Shown piece by piece: positions 25,033 through 33,610 of a stretch of DNA of 64,000 bases. The DNA is from Gillisia sp. CAL575 (GTDB lineage: Bacteria > Bacteroidota > Bacteroidia > Flavobacteriales > Flavobacteriaceae). The stretch lies in assembly GCF_000403785.1 (NCBI RefSeq), contig NZ_APHJ01000021.1, positions 186,001-250,000 on the forward strand, given 5' to 3'. A program made the translations under genes and the position numbers. Numbering within the stretch: the stretch's first letter is position 1; each line of letters opens with the position of its first letter. The notes under the pieces are model-generated. The model had not been told where the DNA came from, ran no database searches, and saw only the letters and a program-made list of their open reading frames with translations.

Positions 25033-26831
25033 TGGATTCAAAACATGACATAATTTTTCAGGATTTTGAAGCGATTCTCAAAAAAATGCTTGAACATTTT
25101 CAAGAACAGGAACATAATGAGAAAGCTGAAGAAATATTTAAAAACATTGGTGGCTTTCAGGAAATAAAAAATGAGATCGAGGATTACCAAAACACTATAA
25201 AGTCTCATTCCAAACCTTTAAGAGTAGGTTTTGTTGGTGGCTTCAGTACAGGGAAATCATCTATGATAAATAGCTTATTAGGAGAAGAAATCTTAGGAGT
25301 AAAATTAGAGCCCGCTACATCTCAAATTACAGAATTAAGCTATGGAGACAAATTTGAAGTTTTAGAAGTCACTAAAAATAAGGACTCCTATCTTTCGTAT
25401 AATGAAATTTCCTTATCAGAATATAAAAAGAAAAGCACAGATAGAAATAACAAAACAGAAAATTTATTGCGTTACAACATTAAATATCCCTCTAAAAATC
25501 TATCTCGTTTTACAATAACAGATACTCCGGGATTTTCCTCTACTTCAAAGGAAGATGATGAGCTAACAAAAAACTGTATCAAAACGCTAGATCTACTTAT
25601 TTGGATTTTCGACGCTAATAAAGTAGGCGATAAAAAGGAGTACGATAAAATTAAAGATTTACTCAGCAACACGAAGGTTATTGGGGTAATAAACAAAATT
25701 GACACTAAGTCTCCTGGAGTACGAGATAAAATTAGGACGGAAATTTTAAATGAAAAATTACTGGATGATGTATACTTTTATTCATCAAAAAAGGTATTAG
25801 ATGAGTTTATAAACCTCAGTTCCTTTAATGAAATTTTGGAGGATATCAATACTGAAATTAAGAATGGAGTAAATAATTTTGAGGAATTTGAAATCAAGAA
25901 ATCTGGCTCAGAAATTAGTTTTAAGACCGATACTAAAATAAAACCTTTTGTTTTGGTTCCTATTAAAAAAACAAACTATACCGAGTACTATGATACGCTT
26001 ATCGATAAAATGGATAGCGTCAGAGGAAATGACATTAATTTATTACTAAATCAAAACTTAGTAAATCAATACAATGGATTTAGACATTTAATAAATAGTG
26101 AATTACTCATTTATAAAGATGTTTTAAAAAAGGATATTAAAAATTATGAAAAAATAATTCAAAAAAATAATGATTTAATTGAGAAATCTGATTCCATATA
26201 TGAAAATCTAAAGGATGATTTTGTAAATAAGATAAATTCTAGTTTTAAAGTTTTTTACACTGCTTTCTTTGATGAGCTTGGAAGCTTCTTATTTGTTAAA
26301 TATGTTGACTCGGGAGTATTTTCTGATGATGTGCATATACGTATGAAAAATTTGAATGATGAAAATTTCAAAGAATCCTTGTATACATTTATTTCTGAAG
26401 AGTTTCATTCATATTTAGAAGAAAGTATTGACATATATCACAAAATAATAAAGAATTCTATTTTCAACGTGTACTCCAAAATTCAAGAAATTCGCGAAGA
26501 AGAGCATCATCTAATTAGGGCATTGGTAAATGGTTTAGCTAAAAGTAGTGTGGAAGCGATTACTGGTTATCATAGAAATTTCGAACCAGATAAAAAAATA
26601 GACTCCTACATAGACGCTCTGGAATTTCATAAAACCAATATAGATCTAGTAGTTCCAGATGAATTATTGGAAAATTCGATTAGCAATTTATTAATATATG
26701 ATTTAATTCATGCTGAAACAATTTACTATTTACCAAAGTTAGAGTCAAAAGTTAATGTTGCGAAATCCCTAAAGTCCAGCACCTCTGAAATTATAAATAT
26801 GATCGACAAACTACTGCTAAAATTAAATTAA
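25032..26831 (+). CDS. Dynamin-like GTPase 2
   Basis: A 599-residue large GTPase. P-loop GGFSTGKS at 69-76, PATSQITEL as switch I, G3 DTPG at 164-167 and a standard G4 NKID at 221-224. The remainder is helical, with a charged middle region. It lacks a strong predicted membrane span but has a hydrophobic patch near IWIFD. Its start overlaps the stop of GTPase 1, and GTPase 3 begins 1 nt after its stop. Similarity to GTPase 1 is confined to the G motifs, so these are old paralogues or unrelated family members rather than a recent duplication. Confidence 0.88.
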   Translation: MDSKHDIIFQDFEAILKKMLEHFQEQEHNEKAEEIFKNIGGFQEIKNEIEDYQNTIKSHSKPLRVGFVGGFSTGKSSMINSLLGEEILGVKLEPATSQITELSYGDKFEVLEVTKNKDSYLSYNEISLSEYKKKSTDRNNKTENLLRYNIKYPSKNLSRFTITDTPGFSSTSKEDDELTKNCIKTLDLLIWIFDANKVGDKKEYDKIKDLLSNTKVIGVINKIDTKSPGVRDKIRTEILNEKLLDDVYFYSSKKVLDEFINLSSFNEILEDINTEIKNGVNNFEEFEIKKSGSEISFKTDTKIKPFVLVPIKKTNYTEYYDTLIDKMDSVRGNDINLLLNQNLVNQYNGFRHLINSELLIYKDVLKKDIKNYEKIIQKNNDLIEKSDSIYENLKDDFVNKINSSFKVFYTAFFDELGSFLFVKYVDSGVFSDDVHIRMKNLNDENFKESLYTFISEEFHSYLEESIDIYHKIIKNSIFNVYSKIQEIREEEHHLIRALVNGLAKSSVEAITGYHRNFEPDKKIDSYIDALEFHKTNIDLVVPDELLENSISNLLIYDLIHAETIYYLPKLESKVNVAKSLKSSTSEIINMIDKLLLKLN

Positions 26832-26832
26832 G

Positions 26833-28824
26833 TTGAAAAAAAACATATTAAAAGAATATACTGCCAAGGTTAAGCAATTAAAAAATGCATTTCAAGATCT
26901 TGAGACAAATAACCTTGTACCCATAACTCACGGAGAAAAATCCTTTACCAAAGAAAATATTAAAGAGGTTCAGGATAATTTAAATAACCAAGAATTTACT
27001 ATTAGTGTTTGCGGACAAATAAATGCTGGTAAATCTTCATTTCTAAATTATTTACTTTTCAACGAAAAGGAAGTACTACCTGCAGATGACACTCCATGGA
27101 CTGCAAAATTAACTACAGTAAGGTATGGAGAAGAAAACCAAGCTACCGTAACATATTATAGCCAAAAGGAATGGGAACTCTTAAAAAGTCAGCAGATTAT
27201 TGATGATGAAGGAGTTGCAAAAACCTATTATGATGAATTTTTAAAGCAAGATGTGAATAATGCCGCTCTGGCAGGGTTACAAGTGGAGAATTACATCAAT
27301 ACCGATAATAAGATAGTATCTGGTGTAGCCCTAAATGACCTTAAAGATTACGTTACTAAAGGTGGGCACAAGACTCCTTTCGTTAAACAGGTAGATATTA
27401 AAGTGAATAACGAATTGGCTAGAGGTGTTGTCTTTGTAGATACTCCAGGTATCAATGACAGAAATGAGCTTCGATCTAAAGTAACTGAAGACTGGATAAA
27501 AAAGTCTTGTGCGGTAATCTATTTGTTCTATGCGGGGCAAGCACTTAGTACAGCAGATTATGAATTTATAGATCAACATCTCAGTTCTGTACCAACAGAC
27601 AAAATTCTTTTCGCACTAACAAAAGCTGATATTAGTGAAGATTATGAGGGTGCAAAAGCTTTTGTAGAAAGAACCTTAAAAGAAGATATAGAACTTAAAA
27701 AACGGAAATTTATTACTTCAAATAAAAGTGTCTATCCTATTTCTACACTATCTGCATTAATAAATTATAAACAAGAAAATAATTTAGAACTTAATGAGGA
27801 CGAAGAATTTCATTTAGAAAGAATCACAGAGGTAAGTCCTTCTTTCATTAAAAATAATGGCTTTATAGAAGAGTTTACAGATGGTCTTAAAAGTCATTTA
27901 ATGACTCAAACAGGAAAAGCCATTATAGATAAAGCAACTGCATTTTTATTTGACATCTACAAAACTAATGAAACATCGCTGCAATCTGACCTTAACACAA
28001 AAAAAGAGAAATTAAATGATCTTGAATTGTCTGATGATGAGCTTAAGCAAAAAAAAGCTTACTTAGATAAGACGCTTGACAACATAGAAAATTTTAAAAA
28101 ACAATTTAAAAGAAATACTCAGGACGAATTTGTTGCCAGATTAAAATCCAACCTTAAGAGAGAATTAAAGAAATTTAGAGAACGTGGATATAAAAATTTA
28201 GAAAAGAATCTAGAGGATGCTTCAGACGATTCCATTAAAGCTTTGAGAAATCTAGCAACACATTTAACGAAACAACATTTAGAAGACGCCTGTGATGAGA
28301 TTCATAATTCATTATTAAATAATTTATCGATTAAGGAAGAAATTAATGAACTTTTAGCAACATTTTCGAATAAATTTCAATTAATTATTCAGAATGTAAA
28401 AATTTATGATGACTCTCTTTCTTGTTTTGTAGAAAACCCCAACGGCATTATAGAAAGCATTTCTTTTGACCAATTAGCGGTAGAGGATTTAAAAAAAGTT
28501 TGTGGCTCCAATTGGGGAATAAATAAAGGGGATGTAAAAACACAAATTTTCGCAAAGATTAAAGAGGTATTCGAAAGTAATATAGATGAAATTATAAAGA
28601 AAGTATTGGCAAATGTTGGTAATGTAATTGAAAATAATATTAATGAGGTTTATAATAATGTCAATACCGAGGTGAAAAAGATCCAAAACAATGCTAACTC
28701 ATTGTTAGAAAGTAGTAAAAATTATGAGGAGGAAAAGGTCACCCTTCAATCAGGAATAGTTGAAACACAGGAAAGATTAAATTTTGTAAAGTCTCATTTT
28801 AAAACGTTACAGGAATGTATATAG
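26833..28824 (+). CDS. Dynamin-like GTPase 3
   Basis: A 663-residue GTPase; start is TTG at 26833, 1 nt after GTPase 2. P-loop GQINAGKS at 61-68, switch PWTAKLTTV, G3 DTPG at 203-206, and G4 TKAD at 263-266. Long coiled coils occupy about 370-470 and the C-terminal 100 residues. Its insertion between switch I and G3 is longer than in the other two. It overlaps the membrane protein gene by 10 nt. Of the three it is the one with most coiled coil, as expected of a stalk-forming partner. Confidence 0.86.
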   Translation: MKKNILKEYTAKVKQLKNAFQDLETNNLVPITHGEKSFTKENIKEVQDNLNNQEFTISVCGQINAGKSSFLNYLLFNEKEVLPADDTPWTAKLTTVRYGEENQATVTYYSQKEWELLKSQQIIDDEGVAKTYYDEFLKQDVNNAALAGLQVENYINTDNKIVSGVALNDLKDYVTKGGHKTPFVKQVDIKVNNELARGVVFVDTPGINDRNELRSKVTEDWIKKSCAVIYLFYAGQALSTADYEFIDQHLSSVPTDKILFALTKADISEDYEGAKAFVERTLKEDIELKKRKFITSNKSVYPISTLSALINYKQENNLELNEDEEFHLERITEVSPSFIKNNGFIEEFTDGLKSHLMTQTGKAIIDKATAFLFDIYKTNETSLQSDLNTKKEKLNDLELSDDELKQKKAYLDKTLDNIENFKKQFKRNTQDEFVARLKSNLKRELKKFRERGYKNLEKNLEDASDDSIKALRNLATHLTKQHLEDACDEIHNSLLNNLSIKEEINELLATFSNKFQLIIQNVKIYDDSLSCFVENPNGIIESISFDQLAVEDLKKVCGSNWGINKGDVKTQIFAKIKEVFESNIDEIIKKVLANVGNVIENNINEVYNNVNTEVKKIQNNANSLLESSKNYEEEKVTLQSGIVETQERLNFVKSHFKTLQECI

Positions 28825-29351
28825 AAAAGGAATTAGGAATTGGAGTAGGAATTGGTGTAGCCGTTGTATTCATTGGATATCTCCTATATAAAAAATCATC
28901 TGAAACTTCCTCAAACCACGAGGAGATAGAAAATCGTGGCGAAATTGAGAAAGCTATTAATTCATTTATTGAAGGCATAATTATAGATTTTTATAATGAA
29001 TATAGGATCAATTATCTTGGGGTTAGATATAATATAAAGGATCTAGCAACAGAAAACACCTATGTTTTTGAAACAAAGAGAGTAAGTTCTCTTAGTAGCA
29101 TTATTAATTACAATCAGATTCTTACTGGAGAAAAATATGTAAGCAAAGTAATTTGTAAAAAGTATAAAATTGAAGTTCCAGTTAGTGACCAGTTAGAGTT
29201 TATTACTGAAATCTCAAGAATTGAAGGTAAGATGAGAGCTGTTGATAGTGTTAAAAATCTTATCCCTGAAGAAGATTCTAACAGACTGAAGAAAGAGTTG
29301 CAGGAAGACTTATTGCATTATAAAACAAAGTATTCTTCTAATGCACTGTAG
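28815..29351 (+). CDS. Small membrane protein in the GTPase operon
   Basis: A 178-residue protein with one N-terminal membrane helix (about 5-26, GIGVGIGVAVVFIGYLLY) and a soluble domain outside or inside the cell. No family is recognised. It overlaps GTPase 3 by 10 nt, so is translationally coupled and likely a partner, perhaps a membrane anchor. A strong terminator follows. Confidence 0.7.
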   Translation: MYIEKELGIGVGIGVAVVFIGYLLYKKSSETSSNHEEIENRGEIEKAINSFIEGIIIDFYNEYRINYLGVRYNIKDLATENTYVFETKRVSSLSSIINYNQILTGEKYVSKVICKKYKIEVPVSDQLEFITEISRIEGKMRAVDSVKNLIPEEDSNRLKKELQEDLLHYKTKYSSNAL

Positions 29352-29374
29352 TAAATTGCGCTATCAATTTTCCT

Positions 29375-29418
29375 AAAAAAAAGGGTCATATTTTCAAAAA
29401 TATGACCCTTTTTTTTAT
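29375..29418. terminator. Bidirectional intrinsic terminator
   Basis: A long stem with AAGGGTCATATTT on one side and AAATATGACCCTT on the other, A-rich before and T-rich after. It works for both the GTPase operon (+) and the convergent restriction operon (-). Confidence 0.88.
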
Positions 29419-29438
29419 TTAGAAGTTTTGAAGATGGT

Positions 29439-29648
29439 TTAGGCCTTTTTAAACTCTAAAAACCCTGTATTTAAGTATCCTTCAGTTTTTAGATCCAGAC
29501 CATGTACTCTCATAAATGCATTGTGAACTTTTTCTTTTTCATCCAAGGGATTTGCAAACATTGAACTTATTTGAACGGAAAGTCCACCGTCTATAAATTC
29601 ACCTTGTACATTCATTGAATGTTTAGTTTTGATTTCAAATGTTGCCAT
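29439..29648 (-). CDS. Small conserved hypothetical protein
   Basis: A 69-residue protein beginning MATFEIKTKHSMNVQGEF, strand-rich, no signal. It is the last gene before the terminator on the minus strand, 131 nt downstream of the YgjP-like peptidase. The function is not known. It may belong to the restriction operon or have its own promoter. Confidence 0.55.
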   Translation of the reverse strand: MATFEIKTKHSMNVQGEFIDGGLSVQISSMFANPLDEKEKVHNAFMRVHGLDLKTEGYLNTGFLEFKKA

Positions 29649-29779
29649 ATTATAAGTTGTCTAATAATTTTTATAAGTGTAAATATTTTCCAGCATTGTT
29701 TAGTAATCTATAGTACAGGTAAATATCTAGAATTGTCTTCGAGCATTCCGCCTTGTTGAAAAGTTATTTCTAAGCCCAT

Positions 29780-30493
29780 TTAATATTTCCAATCTATATG
29801 ACTAAACGGTATCCTATTTAACTCTTCTCTATACATTCTCCACTTAGGCATAAATTCGTTCATATAACTTACAAATTTATCATTGTGACTTCTTTCTAAT
29901 AAGTGAACCAGTTCATGTACTATTATAAATTCGATACATTCTACCGGTTTTTTCGCCAATTCTAAATTAAGCCATATTCTTTTCGCTTCAGTATTGCATG
30001 TGCCCCACTTGGTTCTCATTTTCTTTATACCAAATTCGTTAGATTGTACACCAATAACTTTTTCCCATTTACTTATTAGTTTAGGGAGCATAGATTTCAA
30101 TTCAGAACGATACCATTCATCAATAATTTCTTTTCTTTTTGCTGTTGTAGTACCTGGTCTTACAAATAATACAATTTCACTATGGTTTAGAATAATATGT
30201 GGTGGTTGATCATGCTCCACTACTTTTAAAAGATACCGTTTACCTAAAAAATAGTGACTTTCTTTAGTTAAGTAATCTCTTGGTGTTTCTCTATCGTGAT
30301 TTTTAAAGGTTTCTTGCTGTTTTTTTATCCAACTTAACTTATTCAATGCAAACACACGAATATTGTCTAAATCCACTCTATTGGGAGCTGAAATACGAAC
30401 AACACCATTTGGCGGATAAACACTCAAATGAATATTTTTTATATCCTTGTGTTCCACCTCAATATTTATATTTCCTAACTGTATTTGCTGCAT
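29780..30493 (-). CDS. YgjP/WLM-type zinc metallopeptidase (restriction-associated)
   Basis: A 237-residue M48-like peptidase. The zinc motif is HELVH at residues 193-197 with LLERSHNDKF behind it, and RTKWGTCN at 160-167 is characteristic of the YgjP family. Such proteins are often encoded beside Type I restriction genes, but their role there is not settled. Its ATG overlaps the hsdR stop (TAATG), so it is translated with hsdR. Confidence 0.87.
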   Translation of the reverse strand: MQQIQLGNINIEVEHKDIKNIHLSVYPPNGVVRISAPNRVDLDNIRVFALNKLSWIKKQQETFKNHDRETPRDYLTKESHYFLGKRYLLKVVEHDQPPHIILNHSEIVLFVRPGTTTAKRKEIIDEWYRSELKSMLPKLISKWEKVIGVQSNEFGIKKMRTKWGTCNTEAKRIWLNLELAKKPVECIEFIIVHELVHLLERSHNDKFVSYMNEFMPKWRMYREELNRIPFSHIDWKY

Positions 30494-33400
30494 TAGTACT
30501 CTTCTTGCTCTCTAATTAGGTTAAAAATAACTTCTACCTTATTTTCAATTCCGTATGGTTGTGGTGGTTCATTCGCTATGTCTATACCTGTATCTACAGC
30601 ATACTTGGAGAGCTGCTTATATATCTCAGCTTTAACTTCTCTTTCTTTAGCTAGATTACCCCGCCAACCATCACGTTTTACTTCTTTCACGGATTGATCA
30701 AGTTGCATGGCTAAGTCTTCGTTACTATTCAAGTTGTTATATAGAGCTCTTTGTGCTGCGGTAATTAAACCTTCCGGAGTTTCTTCACTTTTTCCTTCGG
30801 TTACTTTTTTGACTAATTCGGCAATTTTATCTAAATATGCCTCATAACTAATAGCATTCGCTTTGCGCTCTTTTATTATTTCAGCTAATAGTTTGGACAT
30901 TTCCTCAAAAAATGCTGGGTCAATTAAGTGTTCTTTGATAATTTTCTTCCGAACATTATTTTCAATAGTTTCTGCTATGGCACCTCGATCAGATTTAATA
31001 CCTCCAGATAATGAATTTATAGCATCTGCCATTCCGGATTTTACTACAATATCTAACAAGGACATATCTGCAAAGGGGGAGATTGTTTCGGGTTCATCAG
31101 CCTGAATATAAGTATCTATTAAATGACGCATATCCGCCTCAAACTCTTTGACATCTAGTTTTTCACCACTTGCTTGTTTAATCTCTTCTCTTAATTTAAT
31201 ATAAAAATCTACTTCCCTGTCTATGTTTTCTTGCTCCTTTATGGAATAACCAGCCTCTTCCATGTCTTCCTGCAAGTTGGCATAAGCCCTAATTAGCGAA
31301 ACAGTTTTCTTATAAAGCGTATTTCTCTGTGGCTCGGTAGCTTTCAATTCTGTTTCCAGTTCTGTATTGCCACAAAAATAATGCTGATATTCTAAGGAAG
31401 TTCTAGGTAAAGAAACAGCCTCACATAAAATGTGAAGTTCTTCCAAAGCGGTATCAAGACGTTCCTTTCCCTTTATTAACCTGTCCTGAAGCATAACTTC
31501 AATGTCTTTAGCTTCAAATTCATCATAATCTAATTCTGATGTATAAACTTGCAATGCCCCAGTTCCATCATCATTAACTAAATTTTTAAACAAGTCTTTA
31601 TAATCTACTATATATCCAAATTGTTTATCGGCAGAATCTAAACGATTAACCCTACAAATAGCCTGAAACAAACCATGGTCTTGCATATTTTTATCAATAT
31701 ACAAGTAGGTACAACTTGGAGCATCAAAACCGGTAAGCAGTTTAGAAACTACAATAAGAAGTTTCATATTGGCTGGCTCATCTTTAAATTTGGCCTTTGC
31801 CCAATCTTCGTATTGCTCTGTTGATTTTGTGCCTAGTGTATCCTGATACAAATTATACATAAACTGTTTTTCGGTCTCAGTACCTGCACCAGTATCTTCT
31901 GTAGTTATATCACTTGTTTGAGGACTATAAGAAGTAATCAAACCTACTTTGCCTTTAAGCTCTGAATTGGTATTATTGAATAAATCAAAATAACGACACG
32001 CCTCATATATAGAGCTGGCAACTAAAATGGCATTACCTCGATTATCATTGAGTCTTGGTCTTTTTTTGAAATCGTAAATAATATCGCTAATTATTTTTTC
32101 CATTCTGGAGCGACTGCTTAACACTTTTTGCATCGTTCCCCATTTCTTTTTGAGTTCCGATTTTTGGAAATCATTTAAGTTTTTCGTAGAAATATTAAAG
32201 TATTCATCAATTCGTTTCTGAGAGGTAATCCGCTGGTCTATATCTCGAGCTTCATATACTAAATCTAGAATAACACCATCTTCTACCCCTTCATTAAATT
32301 TATATGTATGTATGTACTTGCCAAATACTTCTAAACTTGTTTGTCTATCCTTTTTCAATAATGGAGTCCCTGTAAAACCTACAAAAACCGCATTAGGCAA
32401 TATGGCTTTCATAGTGCGATGTAATCGACCACTTTGGGTACGATGACACTCATCTACAAATACAAATAACTCCCCTACCGTCTGCGAAGGCTGGCTTTCT
32501 AATTCTTTGATATATCGATTAAAATTATCTGTATCTCTTTTTCCAAATTTATGAACTAAAGAGCATAACAATCTTGGAGTAGGACTGCTTAATTTTTGCA
32601 TTAAATCTTTACCACTCTTTGTACGGTAAATTTTTTCATTGGCACCCTTAAATACACTTTCTATTTGCTTATCCAGCTCGTCTCTATCAGTTAGGATAAC
32701 CACTCTGGAATTTGGGTTTGTCTCCAAAATCCATTTGGCTAAATACACCATAGTAATACTTTTACCACTTCCTTGTGTGTGCCAAATAATACCCCCTTCA
32801 TATCTATTAATATGCTTTTGGGCTTCTTTAACACCAAAATATTGATGGACTCTTGCCAACTTTTTTACACCACCATCAAAGACTATGAAATTGTAAATGA
32901 TCTCTAAAAATCGATCCTTACTGCACATCTTTAAGATGTATTTATCGGAAAGTAATCTGCTGTTATCTTGTATATCTTCTTTCCATTTTAAATACCACTT
33001 TTGTGGAGTTCCTATGGTTCCATACGCCAAGCCCTCCGTATCATTTGCCGAAAAGATATATTGTACCGTAGCGAAGAAGTTCTGAATAAAACCACCCTGT
33101 TGGTTAACATTACTTTGTCTGGTAGCTTCACCTATTGGAATGGTGCTCCTTTTTAACTCTAAAACGCCTAATGCTATCCCATTTACATAAATAACAATAT
33201 CTGGCCTTTTGGTTTTGCTGTTTGTTATGGTGACTTCTTCAGCAATGGCAAAATCATTTTGATCCCAATGTTTCCAATCTATAAAATGTACTTTTTCGGT
33301 ATTTTTGCCAACCTCTGTTTTTATGTCTGCACCATAACGCAATAATTCATAAACGTTCTTGTTGGTGGTATATAGACTATCACTAAAATTGTTCGCAGTT

Positions 33401-33603
33401 GTTTTTAGCTCGTAAATAGCTTTGGTAATTTGAGCCGAATTATAACCTTTCCGCTGTAAACAACCGGTTAGCAAGGCTTCTTCTATATTGCTATTATCTT
33501 CACGTTCTTCCCAATTACCTAAATAGCTATAGTCTAATTCTTCCTGAAATAATTTTACTATTCTATTTTGCGTAATACGTTCTATACTACCTACATTAGT
33601 CAT
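30493..33603 (-). CDS. hsdR: Type I restriction enzyme R subunit
   Basis: Motor and nuclease subunit of the Type I complex, 1036 residues, of full length. The N-terminal PD-(D/E)xK nuclease has Asp135, Glu149 and Lys151 in RPDIVIYVN and GVLELKRS. The SF2 translocase has Walker A HTQGSGKS (275-282), DECH at 384-387 and FTGTPL near 410. A long helical C-terminus contacts the methylase. It follows two DUF262 genes and overlaps the metallopeptidase gene. No frameshift is seen. Confidence 0.95.
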   Translation of the reverse strand: MTNVGSIERITQNRIVKLFQEELDYSYLGNWEEREDNSNIEEALLTGCLQRKGYNSAQITKAIYELKTTANNFSDSLYTTNKNVYELLRYGADIKTEVGKNTEKVHFIDWKHWDQNDFAIAEEVTITNSKTKRPDIVIYVNGIALGVLELKRSTIPIGEATRQSNVNQQGGFIQNFFATVQYIFSANDTEGLAYGTIGTPQKWYLKWKEDIQDNSRLLSDKYILKMCSKDRFLEIIYNFIVFDGGVKKLARVHQYFGVKEAQKHINRYEGGIIWHTQGSGKSITMVYLAKWILETNPNSRVVILTDRDELDKQIESVFKGANEKIYRTKSGKDLMQKLSSPTPRLLCSLVHKFGKRDTDNFNRYIKELESQPSQTVGELFVFVDECHRTQSGRLHRTMKAILPNAVFVGFTGTPLLKKDRQTSLEVFGKYIHTYKFNEGVEDGVILDLVYEARDIDQRITSQKRIDEYFNISTKNLNDFQKSELKKKWGTMQKVLSSRSRMEKIISDIIYDFKKRPRLNDNRGNAILVASSIYEACRYFDLFNNTNSELKGKVGLITSYSPQTSDITTEDTGAGTETEKQFMYNLYQDTLGTKSTEQYEDWAKAKFKDEPANMKLLIVVSKLLTGFDAPSCTYLYIDKNMQDHGLFQAICRVNRLDSADKQFGYIVDYKDLFKNLVNDDGTGALQVYTSELDYDEFEAKDIEVMLQDRLIKGKERLDTALEELHILCEAVSLPRTSLEYQHYFCGNTELETELKATEPQRNTLYKKTVSLIRAYANLQEDMEEAGYSIKEQENIDREVDFYIKLREEIKQASGEKLDVKEFEADMRHLIDTYIQADEPETISPFADMSLLDIVVKSGMADAINSLSGGIKSDRGAIAETIENNVRKKIIKEHLIDPAFFEEMSKLLAEIIKERKANAISYEAYLDKIAELVKKVTEGKSEETPEGLITAAQRALYNNLNSNEDLAMQLDQSVKEVKRDGWRGNLAKEREVKAEIYKQLSKYAVDTGIDIANEPPQPYGIENKVEVIFNLIREQEEY

Positions 33604-33610
33604 ATTTCTC

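Noticed and set aside
23242-28824. Recent tandem duplication as origin of the three GTPases
   Set aside because: Outside the G motifs the sequences and lengths differ widely, so they are not recent copies.
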